Source: an uncultured Prevotellaceae bacterium
GTDB lineage: Bacteria; Bacteroidota; Bacteroidia; Bacteroidales; Bacteroidaceae
Direction of reading: 5' to 3'
NCBI GenBank assembly: GCA_900315095.1
Contig: OMXS01000003.1
Span: 1-64,000 of the forward strand
DNA: 64,000 nucleotides
Part shown: positions 17,417 to 24,075 of the stretch, piece by piece
Layout of the letters: every line of letters begins with the position of its first letter
How positions within the stretch are numbered: the first letter of the stretch is position 1
Translations under genes and position numbers: made by a program
The notes under the pieces: model-generated
What the model was told of the DNA's origin: nothing
Database searches by the model: none
What the model saw: only the letters and a program-made list of their open reading frames with translations

Positions 17417-17827
17417 TTACTCGTACTTATGTAAGAACGTGATGTTGTAGTTCTCGTATTTGTTGAACTCCCTTGCAGGAACCTCGTTGCGAGTAGGTCT
17501 GTACCACGACTGCGAGTTGAAGTAAGAGCGGAGCTGAGAGTCCTGGAAACGGCGGCCGTGACGTGCGTAGATAGAGTTCTTCAGCACGCGAATCTGACCT
17601 CTGTCCATGTATTGAATATCGCTATAAGATGCATAGCGTGTTGACAGCCAGTCGTACTGAGTCCCCCAAGCCACGTTGCTGTTGTAGTAATAGTTGTTTG
17701 GACGTGCCTTCTGTGTCTTGCGAGGGATTGACGGCACCTGTGCCTTTGCCTCGTTGATACCTGCCAGAGCCAATAATGCTGTCAGCATCATGACTACCAA
17801 TGTCTTGCGATTCTTTAAAATGTTCAT
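17417..17827 (-). CDS. Secreted YARHG-domain protein
   Basis: A 136-aa protein with a signal peptide (LVVMMLTALLALAGINEAKA). It contains a YARHG domain, recognised by LKNSIYARHGRRFQDSQLRSYF followed by SWYRPTRNEV. YARHG domains occur in extracellular or periplasmic proteins, often with other peptidoglycan-related domains, and their role is not well defined. It has its own -7 promoter box. Confidence 0.9.
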   Translation of the reverse strand: MNILKNRKTLVVMMLTALLALAGINEAKAQVPSIPRKTQKARPNNYYYNSNVAWGTQYDWLSTRYASYSDIQYMDRGQIRVLKNSIYARHGRRFQDSQLRSYFNSQSWYRPTRNEVPAREFNKYENYNITFLHKYE

Positions 17828-17876
17828 AGTCTTTAAGTTTTAAGAGTTTTGTGAAATGTGTGATTGGTTTAGGTTA

Positions 17877-17884
17877 CAAAGATA
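17877..17884 (-). promoter_or_regulatory. -7 box of the YARHG gene
   Basis: TATCTTTG on the minus strand, 50 nt before the ATG. Confidence 0.5.
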
Positions 17885-17969
17885 CAAAAAATTATCTTTC
17901 AACAATGCCATTTATCGTTTCTTAACAGTTTTTCTTTTGCTTCCGCGATGTCAGTTGTGTTTGGATGTG

Positions 17970-18078
17970 TGTTCATAAATGATTAGTGAGTGGCTCAGAA
18001 GTCATGAGTGAGGGTGTAAGAGGTATCTAATGAGGATGTAAAACATATCAAGTGACGGAACAATGTTATTAACTTTGT
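17970..18078. repeat. Degenerate 22-bp tandem repeat array (host side of the integration site)
   Basis: Cores agtgag, agtgag, aatgag and agtgac sit at 17985, 18007, 18029 and 18051, exactly 22 bp apart. The array runs into the left attachment repeat of the integrated element. The 170-bp stretch between YARHG promoter and integrase otherwise holds nothing coding. Confidence 0.75.
18058..18078. repeat. Left attachment-site repeat (attL core)
   Basis: 21-bp sequence beginning gaacaatgttattaacttt, repeated identically at 25356-25376. It sits 94 bp before the integrase start codon. Confidence 0.8.
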
Positions 18079-18171
18079 GTAAAAACAATATAAAATATTG
18101 ATATTGTGATACTTACATCATTTTAAGGTTTAAAAGTAGGTCAAAAAAGAACCTCAAAAAAGAACCGTAAA

Positions 18172-19788
18172 ATGGAAGCAAAAGCAGTAAATCAATTAGG
18201 AGTTTTTAACACTTCCCTAAATTTCAACCTTAGAGAGCCAAAGAAGAAGGCAAGCGTTATTTATGCCGTTGTCAAGGTGGGACAAAAGCAAGTTAAAATC
18301 CCGCTGAGGGAGAAAATTCTAACTTGTGCTTGGAATGCAAAGAAACAGGAATGCAACTATTTGCCCGCGCTCACACAGGCAGAAAATGCCCGCAACTTGG
18401 CAGTTAATGAGAAAATAAGTAATGTTAAATTTTGTTTTTACAAAAATTTTTTGTACCTTTGCAATATAGGGGATTGCGTGGAACAGATAAAAAACTACAT
18501 TGAGACGGCAACCCCGCATAACAATGAAACTAACTCTATGGGAAGACCTAAGGCAGCAACAACACTCATTAAAGAAGCCTTTGCAGAGTGGAAAGACAGA
18601 GGAACGGCAAAGGAGAGCACCGTAAATCAGAACAAAACCACCGTTAGCAAGTTTTGCAGATATATTTCAGAGGGCAAAAAGGCAGACAGCGCACGCAATT
18701 ATCTAACCTCAAAGGCAATCAAAGAGTGGGCGGATATGATGTGTGAGCAAGGCACTGCCGCACGCACCATTGATGAGAATTGTAAACTTATAACAAAACT
18801 CATTAATGACTACCTTAGCATCAAATATGACTTGGGGCGCGTGGTTTATAAAAATATCTCCCACAAGGTAGATGGAGGCAAACGCACTGAGGTAACAGTA
18901 GAGGAATTGCAGACGCTTGAAATGGCGCAAGACCTCAATGTTAAGGAAACGGAGGCAAAGGATTTATTTATGATGCAGTGCCTTACGGGTGTGCGCGTCT
19001 CAGACCTGCCCAAACTCTTTTCTAAGGACTTTACAGAGGGAACAGAGGACGGAGTTAAGACACTGACAATTGAAACAAAGAAAAATGAAATAAGCGCGTA
19101 TATTGTAGTAAATGAGAAAATAGAAACTCTTATGCAGAAGTATGAGGGTAAACGTTTTAAGCACTTGCAGCCAAAAGATGCAAAGTCATTTGAGGACAGA
19201 TATAACAGGGTATTGAGAGCGTTGTTTGCAAAGTGTGGCATTGAGAGGGAAATAACATATAAACAGCAACAGGGGAAAAAGGTTATAGAGGTAACGGGTA
19301 AATTATGCAACCTCATAACATCACACTTTGCCCGTCACACATTTATAACGCAGAAATGCCGTGAGGGGTGGAGTGCTGTCAAACTGAAGTTCTGCACAGG
19401 CCACACAAGTGACAAAATGATAACTGAGATATACTCACACTTGTCAAAGGCTGAGAATGATGACAAGAACAGGAAACAAGTAGTAGAAGAGTACAAGCGC
19501 GTGCAAGGTGTGGCAACACAGGAACAGAGCGCACAGGGCGCAACGGATATGATAAAGGAGAAAAAAAGCGTGTTGGCATTTCTTGGCGCGCCCGCTGATG
19601 AGTTTATAGACTGTGAAGATATTGACACCTTGGATAACCTCATTTTCCGCAAGTATGAGAAAAGACTATTTGCGCAAGGTGTGCCCGTGGAAAAGATAAA
19701 AGAGATATATAACGGTACTGGAACCGTTAAGGACAAAAAAAAGGTGTTGGACGCTCTGAAAAAGGAAATGGAAAACGCAAGTATCTAA
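18172..19788 (+). CDS. int: Tyrosine recombinase / integrase
   Basis: A 538-aa site-specific recombinase expected to integrate and excise the element. Residues about 10-80 look like the arm-type DNA-binding domain of Bacteroidota integrases (SVIYAVVKVGQKQVKIPLRE). A core-binding domain spans about 130-225 (TLIKEAFAEWKDRGTAKEST). Catalytic residues in order: Arg275 in CLTGVRVSDLPKL, His385-x-x-Arg388 in ITSHFARHTFITQ, His411 in CTGHTSDKM and Tyr421 in ITEIYSHLSK. The last 100 residues form a charged extension. It lies just inside the left attachment repeat. A perfect consensus promoter inside the gene (18431-18461) followed by an in-frame ATG at 18538 could give a shorter 416-aa form lacking the arm-binding domain. 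Confidence 0.95.
   Translation: MEAKAVNQLGVFNTSLNFNLREPKKKASVIYAVVKVGQKQVKIPLREKILTCAWNAKKQECNYLPALTQAENARNLAVNEKISNVKFCFYKNFLYLCNIGDCVEQIKNYIETATPHNNETNSMGRPKAATTLIKEAFAEWKDRGTAKESTVNQNKTTVSKFCRYISEGKKADSARNYLTSKAIKEWADMMCEQGTAARTIDENCKLITKLINDYLSIKYDLGRVVYKNISHKVDGGKRTEVTVEELQTLEMAQDLNVKETEAKDLFMMQCLTGVRVSDLPKLFSKDFTEGTEDGVKTLTIETKKNEISAYIVVNEKIETLMQKYEGKRFKHLQPKDAKSFEDRYNRVLRALFAKCGIEREITYKQQQGKKVIEVTGKLCNLITSHFARHTFITQKCREGWSAVKLKFCTGHTSDKMITEIYSHLSKAENDDKNRKQVVEEYKRVQGVATQEQSAQGATDMIKEKKSVLAFLGAPADEFIDCEDIDTLDNLIFRKYEKRLFAQGVPVEKIKEIYNGTGTVKDKKKVLDALKKEMENASI
18431..18461 (+). promoter_or_regulatory. Consensus promoter inside the integrase gene
   Basis: TTTG (18431-18434), exactly 19 nt, TACCTTTG (18454-18461). 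An in-frame ATG (MGRPKAATTLIKEAF) follows at 18538. Confidence 0.55.
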
Positions 19789-19954
19789 GGGACTTAACAA
19801 GGACTTTGACAACACCATTTTAAGGGCATTGGGGACATTAAAAACTCAGTGCCTTATATTTTTATTTCAGATTTTCAATAACTCAACAGGGGGCATTTTA
19901 TGGGGTGTTTCACGGGGAGAAAAAAGTGTCATTGAGATTTTTTTTATTAAAAAG

Positions 19955-19984
19955 TGATACTTTTTGAAAGTTAGGTATATTTAT
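19955..19984 (+). promoter_or_regulatory. Element promoter/operator, copy 1
   Basis: 30 bp (tgatactttttgaaagttag, then gtatatttat) identical to 22949-22978. It lies about 30 nt before the ATG of the 55-aa gene. The gap 19789-20015 contains nothing else recognisable. Confidence 0.6.
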
Positions 19985-20015
19985 TAATAAATAAGAATTC
20001 TAACTAATAAGATAT

Positions 20016-20183
20016 ATGGTAAAAGGTACAAGGCATAACGCAGAAACACTCCATAAAATAAGTAAGGGGGTAAAAAAGTATTATGAGAATGAAACACCCT
20101 ATCAGCGGGAGTTAAGAATAAGCAAGCTAAAGCAGAGAAAGTTTATTGAGAAGACTCTATATGAGAAATATATGAGTAAGTAA
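20016..20183 (+). CDS. Small basic protein (55 aa) of unknown function
   Basis: The frame opens with MVKGTRHNAETLHKISKGVK and ends with YEKYMSK. It is rich in Lys/Arg (predicted DNA- or RNA-binding) and probably helical. It follows the 30-bp promoter-like repeat and is closed by a hairpin with a T-run. Its position between integrase and replication gene would suit an excisionase or regulator, but no helix-turn-helix match is obvious, so this is inference. Confidence 0.6.
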   Translation: MVKGTRHNAETLHKISKGVKKYYENETPYQRELRISKLKQRKFIEKTLYEKYMSK

Positions 20184-20211
20184 CTAAGTTAAAATTTCAT
20201 ATTATTATTAT

Positions 20212-20298
20212 GTGAGACGGGACGCATTGCAAGGCGGTTGGTACTTGTTTTCCCCTAAATGTTTTCAGGCATCATTTGCCCGTCTCACTTTTCTTTTT
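20212..20298 (+). terminator. Long-loop hairpin with T-run (terminator or small RNA)
   Basis: Perfect 10-bp stem gtgagacggg (20212-20221) with cccgtctcac (20279-20288), a 57-nt loop, then ttttcttttt. Such a large loop is unusual for a simple terminator; it may be a short structured RNA in front of the replication gene. Confidence 0.55.
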
Positions 20299-20349
20299 AA
20301 CAATAAAAACGTTTGGGATTTGTAATAATTTTTATAAACATTTGGGATA

Positions 20350-21642
20350 ATGGAAAACACTTTTTTTTGCTCACTCTCAACGGAGAGCATTGAGGACAAA
20401 GACACAAGCATTTGGGGTTATTTGCGGTATGAGACGCGGGAAATAACTACAAGTGAACTTATGCGGGCTATTAAGGACAAACGCGCATTTGCGGGAGTAT
20501 TCAATAAGAGAGAATTCACGCAGAAGAACAAGCGCATTGAGAATTGGAAGCAAACTAACATCATACCCGTGGACTTTGACAACAGGAAAATGACGTTTGA
20601 TGAATTTGCAAAGATGACAGAGACAGCGGAACGGCTAAAGCCTACCATTATATATAACACTCAGAATGACGGGGTAAAGGGCAACAGGTACAGGGCATTA
20701 TATATATTGAACGCACCCGTTACAGAGGTTGAAACATATAAACGCTGTTATGATAAAATAGTGAGCCATTGGGAGAGAGTAACGGGAGAGAAAAACAAAG
20801 ACAATTGCGGGGGTGTTGTCACTCAAAGTTTTGCGGGTGCAAAGGACAAAGTTATTTATTATGGTGTCACCTATGACGTTAAAGACTTATTGGGGGACGG
20901 TGAGGAACACAGGCAGAGCGTTGAGCGCGCGCGCGCAGATATTGAGAGGACACCGTTTTTAAATGACTTTTTTAAGTTAAATGTTATTGAGGTTATTGAG
21001 AAGTATATTGGCATATATCCAAGCGTTGAGAGCACTCCGTTAACACAGGCAGATGAGGAACAGGCATTTATATTAATTCCTGATGATTATATGCAGATAA
21101 AGAGATATTGGTATCAGACAGAGGACGTTTTAAGGGGCAGCACATACACAGAAATAAGGAAGATAAGAGACGGAGAGCACAGGCGCAAGAAGTTGTTTAT
21201 AAATGCCATTATAAGACGCTTAATTATGCCCACAATTAGTTTTAATCACCTCCTTTTTAATCTCTTATATGAGTTTCATCATTATATGATTAATGACGGC
21301 AACACAATAACGCGGAAAGACATTTATAATATAGCACTGAGAGCATATAAAGCGGACTTGTCAATGTATGAGGAATTGAGAGAAAAACAGAAGAAACACA
21401 AGTTTATTGTTAACCCCGCATATTGCATAAAGTACGGCATCTCAAAGAACGCGGCAAAGCGCATTGCCATAATGCAGATGAATGATGCAAGGATAGGAGA
21501 ATGTTATGATTTTTTGAAAACAGAAAAAGAGAATTTGCAGATATTGCGGGACAACGGCATTAATATATCTCCAAGGACACTAAAAAGGTGGAAAGAAAGA
21601 AACGGGATAACAAAGAAACGGAATAATAAAATAATGAGTTAA
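20350..21642 (+). CDS. Primase/replication-initiator-like protein (VirE-N/BT4734-like)
   Basis: A 430-aa protein. The N-terminal about 180 residues resemble the primase-like domain of Bacteroidota mobile elements. A DxD pair lies in IIPVDFDNRKM (Asp75, Asp77). It is followed by KPTIIYNTQNDGVKGNRYRA and LYILNAPV, with later GGVVTQSFAGAKDKVIYYG. This order fits an archaeo-eukaryotic-type primase fold. The C-terminus (SPRTLKRWKERNGITKKRN) looks like a helix-turn-helix. Probable role: starting replication of the element at the adjacent repeat region. There is no helicase domain, so a host or helper helicase would be needed. Family assignment is moderate. Confidence 0.6.
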   Translation: MENTFFCSLSTESIEDKDTSIWGYLRYETREITTSELMRAIKDKRAFAGVFNKREFTQKNKRIENWKQTNIIPVDFDNRKMTFDEFAKMTETAERLKPTIIYNTQNDGVKGNRYRALYILNAPVTEVETYKRCYDKIVSHWERVTGEKNKDNCGGVVTQSFAGAKDKVIYYGVTYDVKDLLGDGEEHRQSVERARADIERTPFLNDFFKLNVIEVIEKYIGIYPSVESTPLTQADEEQAFILIPDDYMQIKRYWYQTEDVLRGSTYTEIRKIRDGEHRRKKLFINAIIRRLIMPTISFNHLLFNLLYEFHHYMINDGNTITRKDIYNIALRAYKADLSMYEELREKQKKHKFIVNPAYCIKYGISKNAAKRIAIMQMNDARIGECYDFLKTEKENLQILRDNGINISPRTLKRWKERNGITKKRNNKIMS

Positions 21643-21748
21643 CAGGGTAAGAGTTAATAAGATAATGAGATAACAGGTAACAGGATAATGAGTAAAAAAG
21701 ATAATAGGATAACGGGATAATGAGATATAGAGTTAACAGGGAACAGGG

Positions 21749-21813
21749 AAAAAAGTGCCATAGAGAATTATAAAGAGAAAAAAAAACATTATAGTTCTCA
21801 AAGGCACTTTTTT
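21749..21813 (+). ncRNA. Conserved hairpin H1
   Basis: Outer stem aaaagtgcc/ggcactttt, inner stem gagaattataa with ttatagttctc, A-rich loop, T-run after. Same architecture as H2 and H3. Confidence 0.65.
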
Positions 21814-22139
21814 GTTATGAGGATGGCCGGCAGAAAAAAACAAGTAACAGAGTATTGAGATAATAAATAATAAGATGATGATGTAACGGATAACGGAATA
21901 ATGAATAACGGGGATGACATTATATAAGACACACAGAGCGTTTTATTGTCATTGTCTTGTTACTTGTCAGCCAAAAAGAGATAATGCAACAGGGAGCGTT
22001 TAAGACACCTTGAACGGCATTAGTTTAGCATTTATTAACACTTGTAATGATATTAATTGAAAGTGTTGCAGAATAAGGGAAAAACGGAATAATGAGAAGA
22101 TAACAGGATAATGAGATAAAGAGTTAACAGGGGACAGGG

Positions 22140-22204
22140 AAAAAAGTATCATAGAGAATTATAAAGAAGAGAAAAACATTATAGTTCTTTGTGATACTTT
22201 TTTA
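22140..22204 (+). ncRNA. Conserved hairpin H2 (covarying copy)
   Basis: The outer stem is aaaagtatc/gatactttt, differing from H1/H3 at two base pairs with both sides changed. When G-U pairs are allowed the stem is continuous for over 20 bp on the plus-strand RNA. Confidence 0.7.
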
Positions 22205-22225
22205 TAAGAAACAGAGATAACAAGG

Positions 22226-22403
22226 TAATGAGATGTTGAGATAATGCAGTATTGAGGTAATGATGTAAGAGTAATAAGATAATGAGATAACAGGGTAAGA
22301 GTAATAAGATAATGAGATGTTGAGATAATGCAGTATTGAGGTAATGATGTAAGAGTAATAAGATAATGAGATAACAGGGTAAGAGTAATAAGATAATGAG
22401 ATG
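22226..22403. repeat. 84-bp perfect tandem duplication
   Basis: agatgttgagataatgcagt starts at 22231 and again at 22315; the units match over the whole 84-bp period. This indicates recent duplication inside the repeat region. Confidence 0.85.
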
Positions 22404-22417
22404 ACAGGTAACAGGAT

Positions 22418-22481
22418 AAAAAGTGCCATAGAGAATTATAAAGAGAGAGAAAAACATTATAGTTTTCAAAGGCACTTTTTT
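22418..22481 (+). ncRNA. Conserved hairpin H3
   Basis: Outer stem aaaagtgcc/ggcactttt as in H1, inner stem completed by G-U pairs, loop agagagagaaaaaca, T-run after. Confidence 0.65.
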
Positions 22482-22724
22482 GTTATGAGGATACCCGGAA
22501 GGAAAAACCTTGTTAAATGGCATAGATGAGAACGGGTAAAATTTGGGTTGTCAGAGTGCGTTTTAAATTGTCATTATAAGGCATTAATTAACCCCTCAAC
22601 TATCCATTGAAAAATCACTTTTTGTGTGAAAAGGGGTGGCGTTGGGGTTTCCTGTGTTTCATTTTTTTAATGACATAGGGGGGGAGTGTTGTAGAGTGTG
22701 GACGGTTGAGGTAACAGGCAAATA

Positions 22725-22890
22725 AAAAAGCCAACACCCCATATATAAGGTGTTGACTGATGCCGCTGTTACCCACACGGAAATAACAGCCCATATATAT
22801 ATAAACTTAGACTAAGGCATTTTTTAAAATGACTGCGTACCCGCTTGGTGTAGTTGTTTGTTGCTGAATGAGCACGCAGTCAAACCGTAG
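22725..22890 (+). ncRNA. Structured non-coding segment with three successive hairpins
   Basis: Stem 1: caacacc/ggtgttg (22732-22738, 22749-22755). Stem 2: gctgtta/taacagc (22765-22771, 22784-22790). Stem 3: tgactgcgt/acgcagtca (22830-22838, 22874-22882), followed by a ttttttg run. The segment lies between the origin-like repeats and the capsid operon promoter. Possible roles are a regulatory RNA, a single-strand origin or a packaging signal; none can be chosen from sequence. The rest of 22531-23020 shows nothing else. Confidence 0.5.
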
Positions 22891-22948
22891 TTTTTTGCAT
22901 TTATCTATATATAAATAGTCTGATACTTTAAAAAAAATTTCAAAAATC

Positions 22949-22978
22949 TGATACTTTTTGAAAGTTAGGTATATTTAT
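22949..22978 (+). promoter_or_regulatory. Element promoter/operator, copy 2 (capsid operon)
   Basis: 30 bp identical to 19955-19984, about 43 nt before the first ATG of the capsid operon. A partial copy (tgatacttta) is just upstream at 22921. Confidence 0.65.
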
Positions 22979-23020
22979 AATTAGAAGATAAAAATAACAT
23001 TTTAAAAAACACACGGAACA

Positions 23021-23221
23021 ATGGAACTAATAACAGCATTATTTGTCTGCGCGTACTCTTACATTTTATGTGAGTGCATTTTAAATGCCGTCAGGATAAC
23101 GGCGCAGTGCATAGAGAGTACAATTAACAATGAAAGGGAGGACACTAACAACACAGAAAATAACTTAGACAAAAACATTAATGACAATGAAAAGACAAAC
23201 AGAGACTTGGAAAAAGATTAA
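23021..23221 (+). CDS. Small single-pass membrane protein (66 aa)
   Basis: Begins MELITALFVCAYSYILCECI, one hydrophobic segment with three Cys in the first half of the protein. A hydrophilic Asn/Asp/Glu/Lys-rich tail follows. First frame after the 30-bp promoter repeat; its 3' end overlaps the HNH gene by about 35-40 nt. Function unknown. Confidence 0.5.
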   Translation: MELITALFVCAYSYILCECILNAVRITAQCIESTINNEREDTNNTENNLDKNINDNEKTNRDLEKD

Positions 23222-23717
23222 AGAGTACGGGGGTAAGTACTCAGTGAGTAACTTGGGTAGAATAAGGAACAACAGCACAAACAAGGAGCTAAAGACTTGC
23301 ATAAATGACTACGGTTACAACGTTGTGCAACTGTGTAAACAGGGACAACCGCAAACGCACTTGGTGCATAGATTGGTGGCAAAGGCATTTATCCCAAACA
23401 ATAAGGAGTTGCCGCAGATTAACCACAAGGATGAAGTAAAGACAAACAACAACGTCAATAACTTGGAGTGGTGCACGGCAAGTTATAATAAGAGGTACAG
23501 CAGCGCAAAACCCATAATGGGGGTTAAGTATGATGTTATTATAGCGTTGCCTTCACTTACAGACTGCACCCGCTTGGGGTTTAAGCCTTCCGCGTTGTCA
23601 GTGGCGGCAAACAATGGCGGCAGGGCATACGGCTTTACTTGGACTTATATTAACAAAGAGACGTATAATAATCTTAAAAAACTAATGAAACAGGACACAC
23701 ACATTATTGCAATATGA
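23181..23717 (+). CDS. HNH endonuclease with NUMOD4-type DNA-binding region
   Basis: A 178-aa protein. The N-terminal NUMOD4-like segment reads WKKIKEYGGKYSVSNLGRIR (residues 10-29). The HNH core is LVHRLVAKAFIPNN, then QINHKDEVKTNNNVNNLEWC (residues about 61-98). The C-terminal part (GFKPSALSVAANNGGRAYGF) resembles NUMOD1-like DNA-binding repeats. HNH proteins beside terminase genes are needed for DNA packaging cleavage in several HK97-like phages; a free-standing homing endonuclease is the alternative. A second Met at 23187 could also be the start. The stop overlaps the next gene's start (ATGA). Confidence 0.85.
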   Translation: MTMKRQTETWKKIKEYGGKYSVSNLGRIRNNSTNKELKTCINDYGYNVVQLCKQGQPQTHLVHRLVAKAFIPNNKELPQINHKDEVKTNNNVNNLEWCTASYNKRYSSAKPIMGVKYDVIIALPSLTDCTRLGFKPSALSVAANNGGRAYGFTWTYINKETYNNLKKLMKQDTHIIAI

Positions 23718-24052
23718 GGAACTTGAAGAGAAAAATAAATAACTATCTTATGACTCTGTACGGGGAAAAACAAGACGCTTGGGACATACCGCTAAATGAG
23801 TTTTTATATATGGAACAGGTGATGAGTGAGTTAAAAAAGGACATAAAGGACAACGGTATTTTTACCCTTGACAGATACCACCAAAAAAAGGTTAACCCCG
23901 CGTTAAAGACCTTTGCGGAACTATACCCCAAATATGCAAGCCTTATGGGGGAACTTGGGATAACACCAAAGGCATTTGCAAAGATAAGGGGCAAAGATAA
24001 CGGGGAAGAAGTGGATGAGTACATTATGAGCCTTACGGGAGAAAAAAAATAA
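23714..24052 (+). CDS. P27-like phage terminase small subunit
   Basis: A 112-aa helical protein. The segment VNPALKTFAELYPKYASLMG followed by ELGITPKAFAKI (residues 60-91) matches the P27-family small-terminase pattern, in which 'NP' and a long helix are followed by 'LGLTPxaRxkl'. The role would be to recognise the element's DNA and hand it to a large terminase, which is not encoded here. Translational coupling with the HNH gene (ATGA overlap) and the capsid gene 23 nt downstream match the HNH-TerS-capsid order of HK97-like phages. Shorter than many family members; the match is by eye. Confidence 0.6.
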   Translation: MRNLKRKINNYLMTLYGEKQDAWDIPLNEFLYMEQVMSELKKDIKDNGIFTLDRYHQKKVNPALKTFAELYPKYASLMGELGITPKAFAKIRGKDNGEEVDEYIMSLTGEKK

Positions 24053-24075
24053 CTAAGACAAAAAACAATTGAAAA

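Larger units (their letters stand above)
21643..22530 (+). repeat. Iteron-like repeat region, candidate replication origin
   Basis: About 0.9 kb without a supportable gene directly after the primase-like gene. It is built from short words such as ataatgag, aacagg and gtaagagt repeated many times in slightly varied spacing. It contains three copies of one hairpin and a perfect 84-bp tandem duplication. Two of the hairpins are followed by a shared sequence starting ttgttatgaggat. The minus-strand frame across it (22179-22523) only reflects the repeats. Confidence 0.65.

Noticed and set aside
22179-22523. 114-aa minus-strand frame with LIILLLLPCY repeats
   Set aside because: Its repeats are only the translation of the iteron-like DNA; no promoter, and antisense to structured hairpins.
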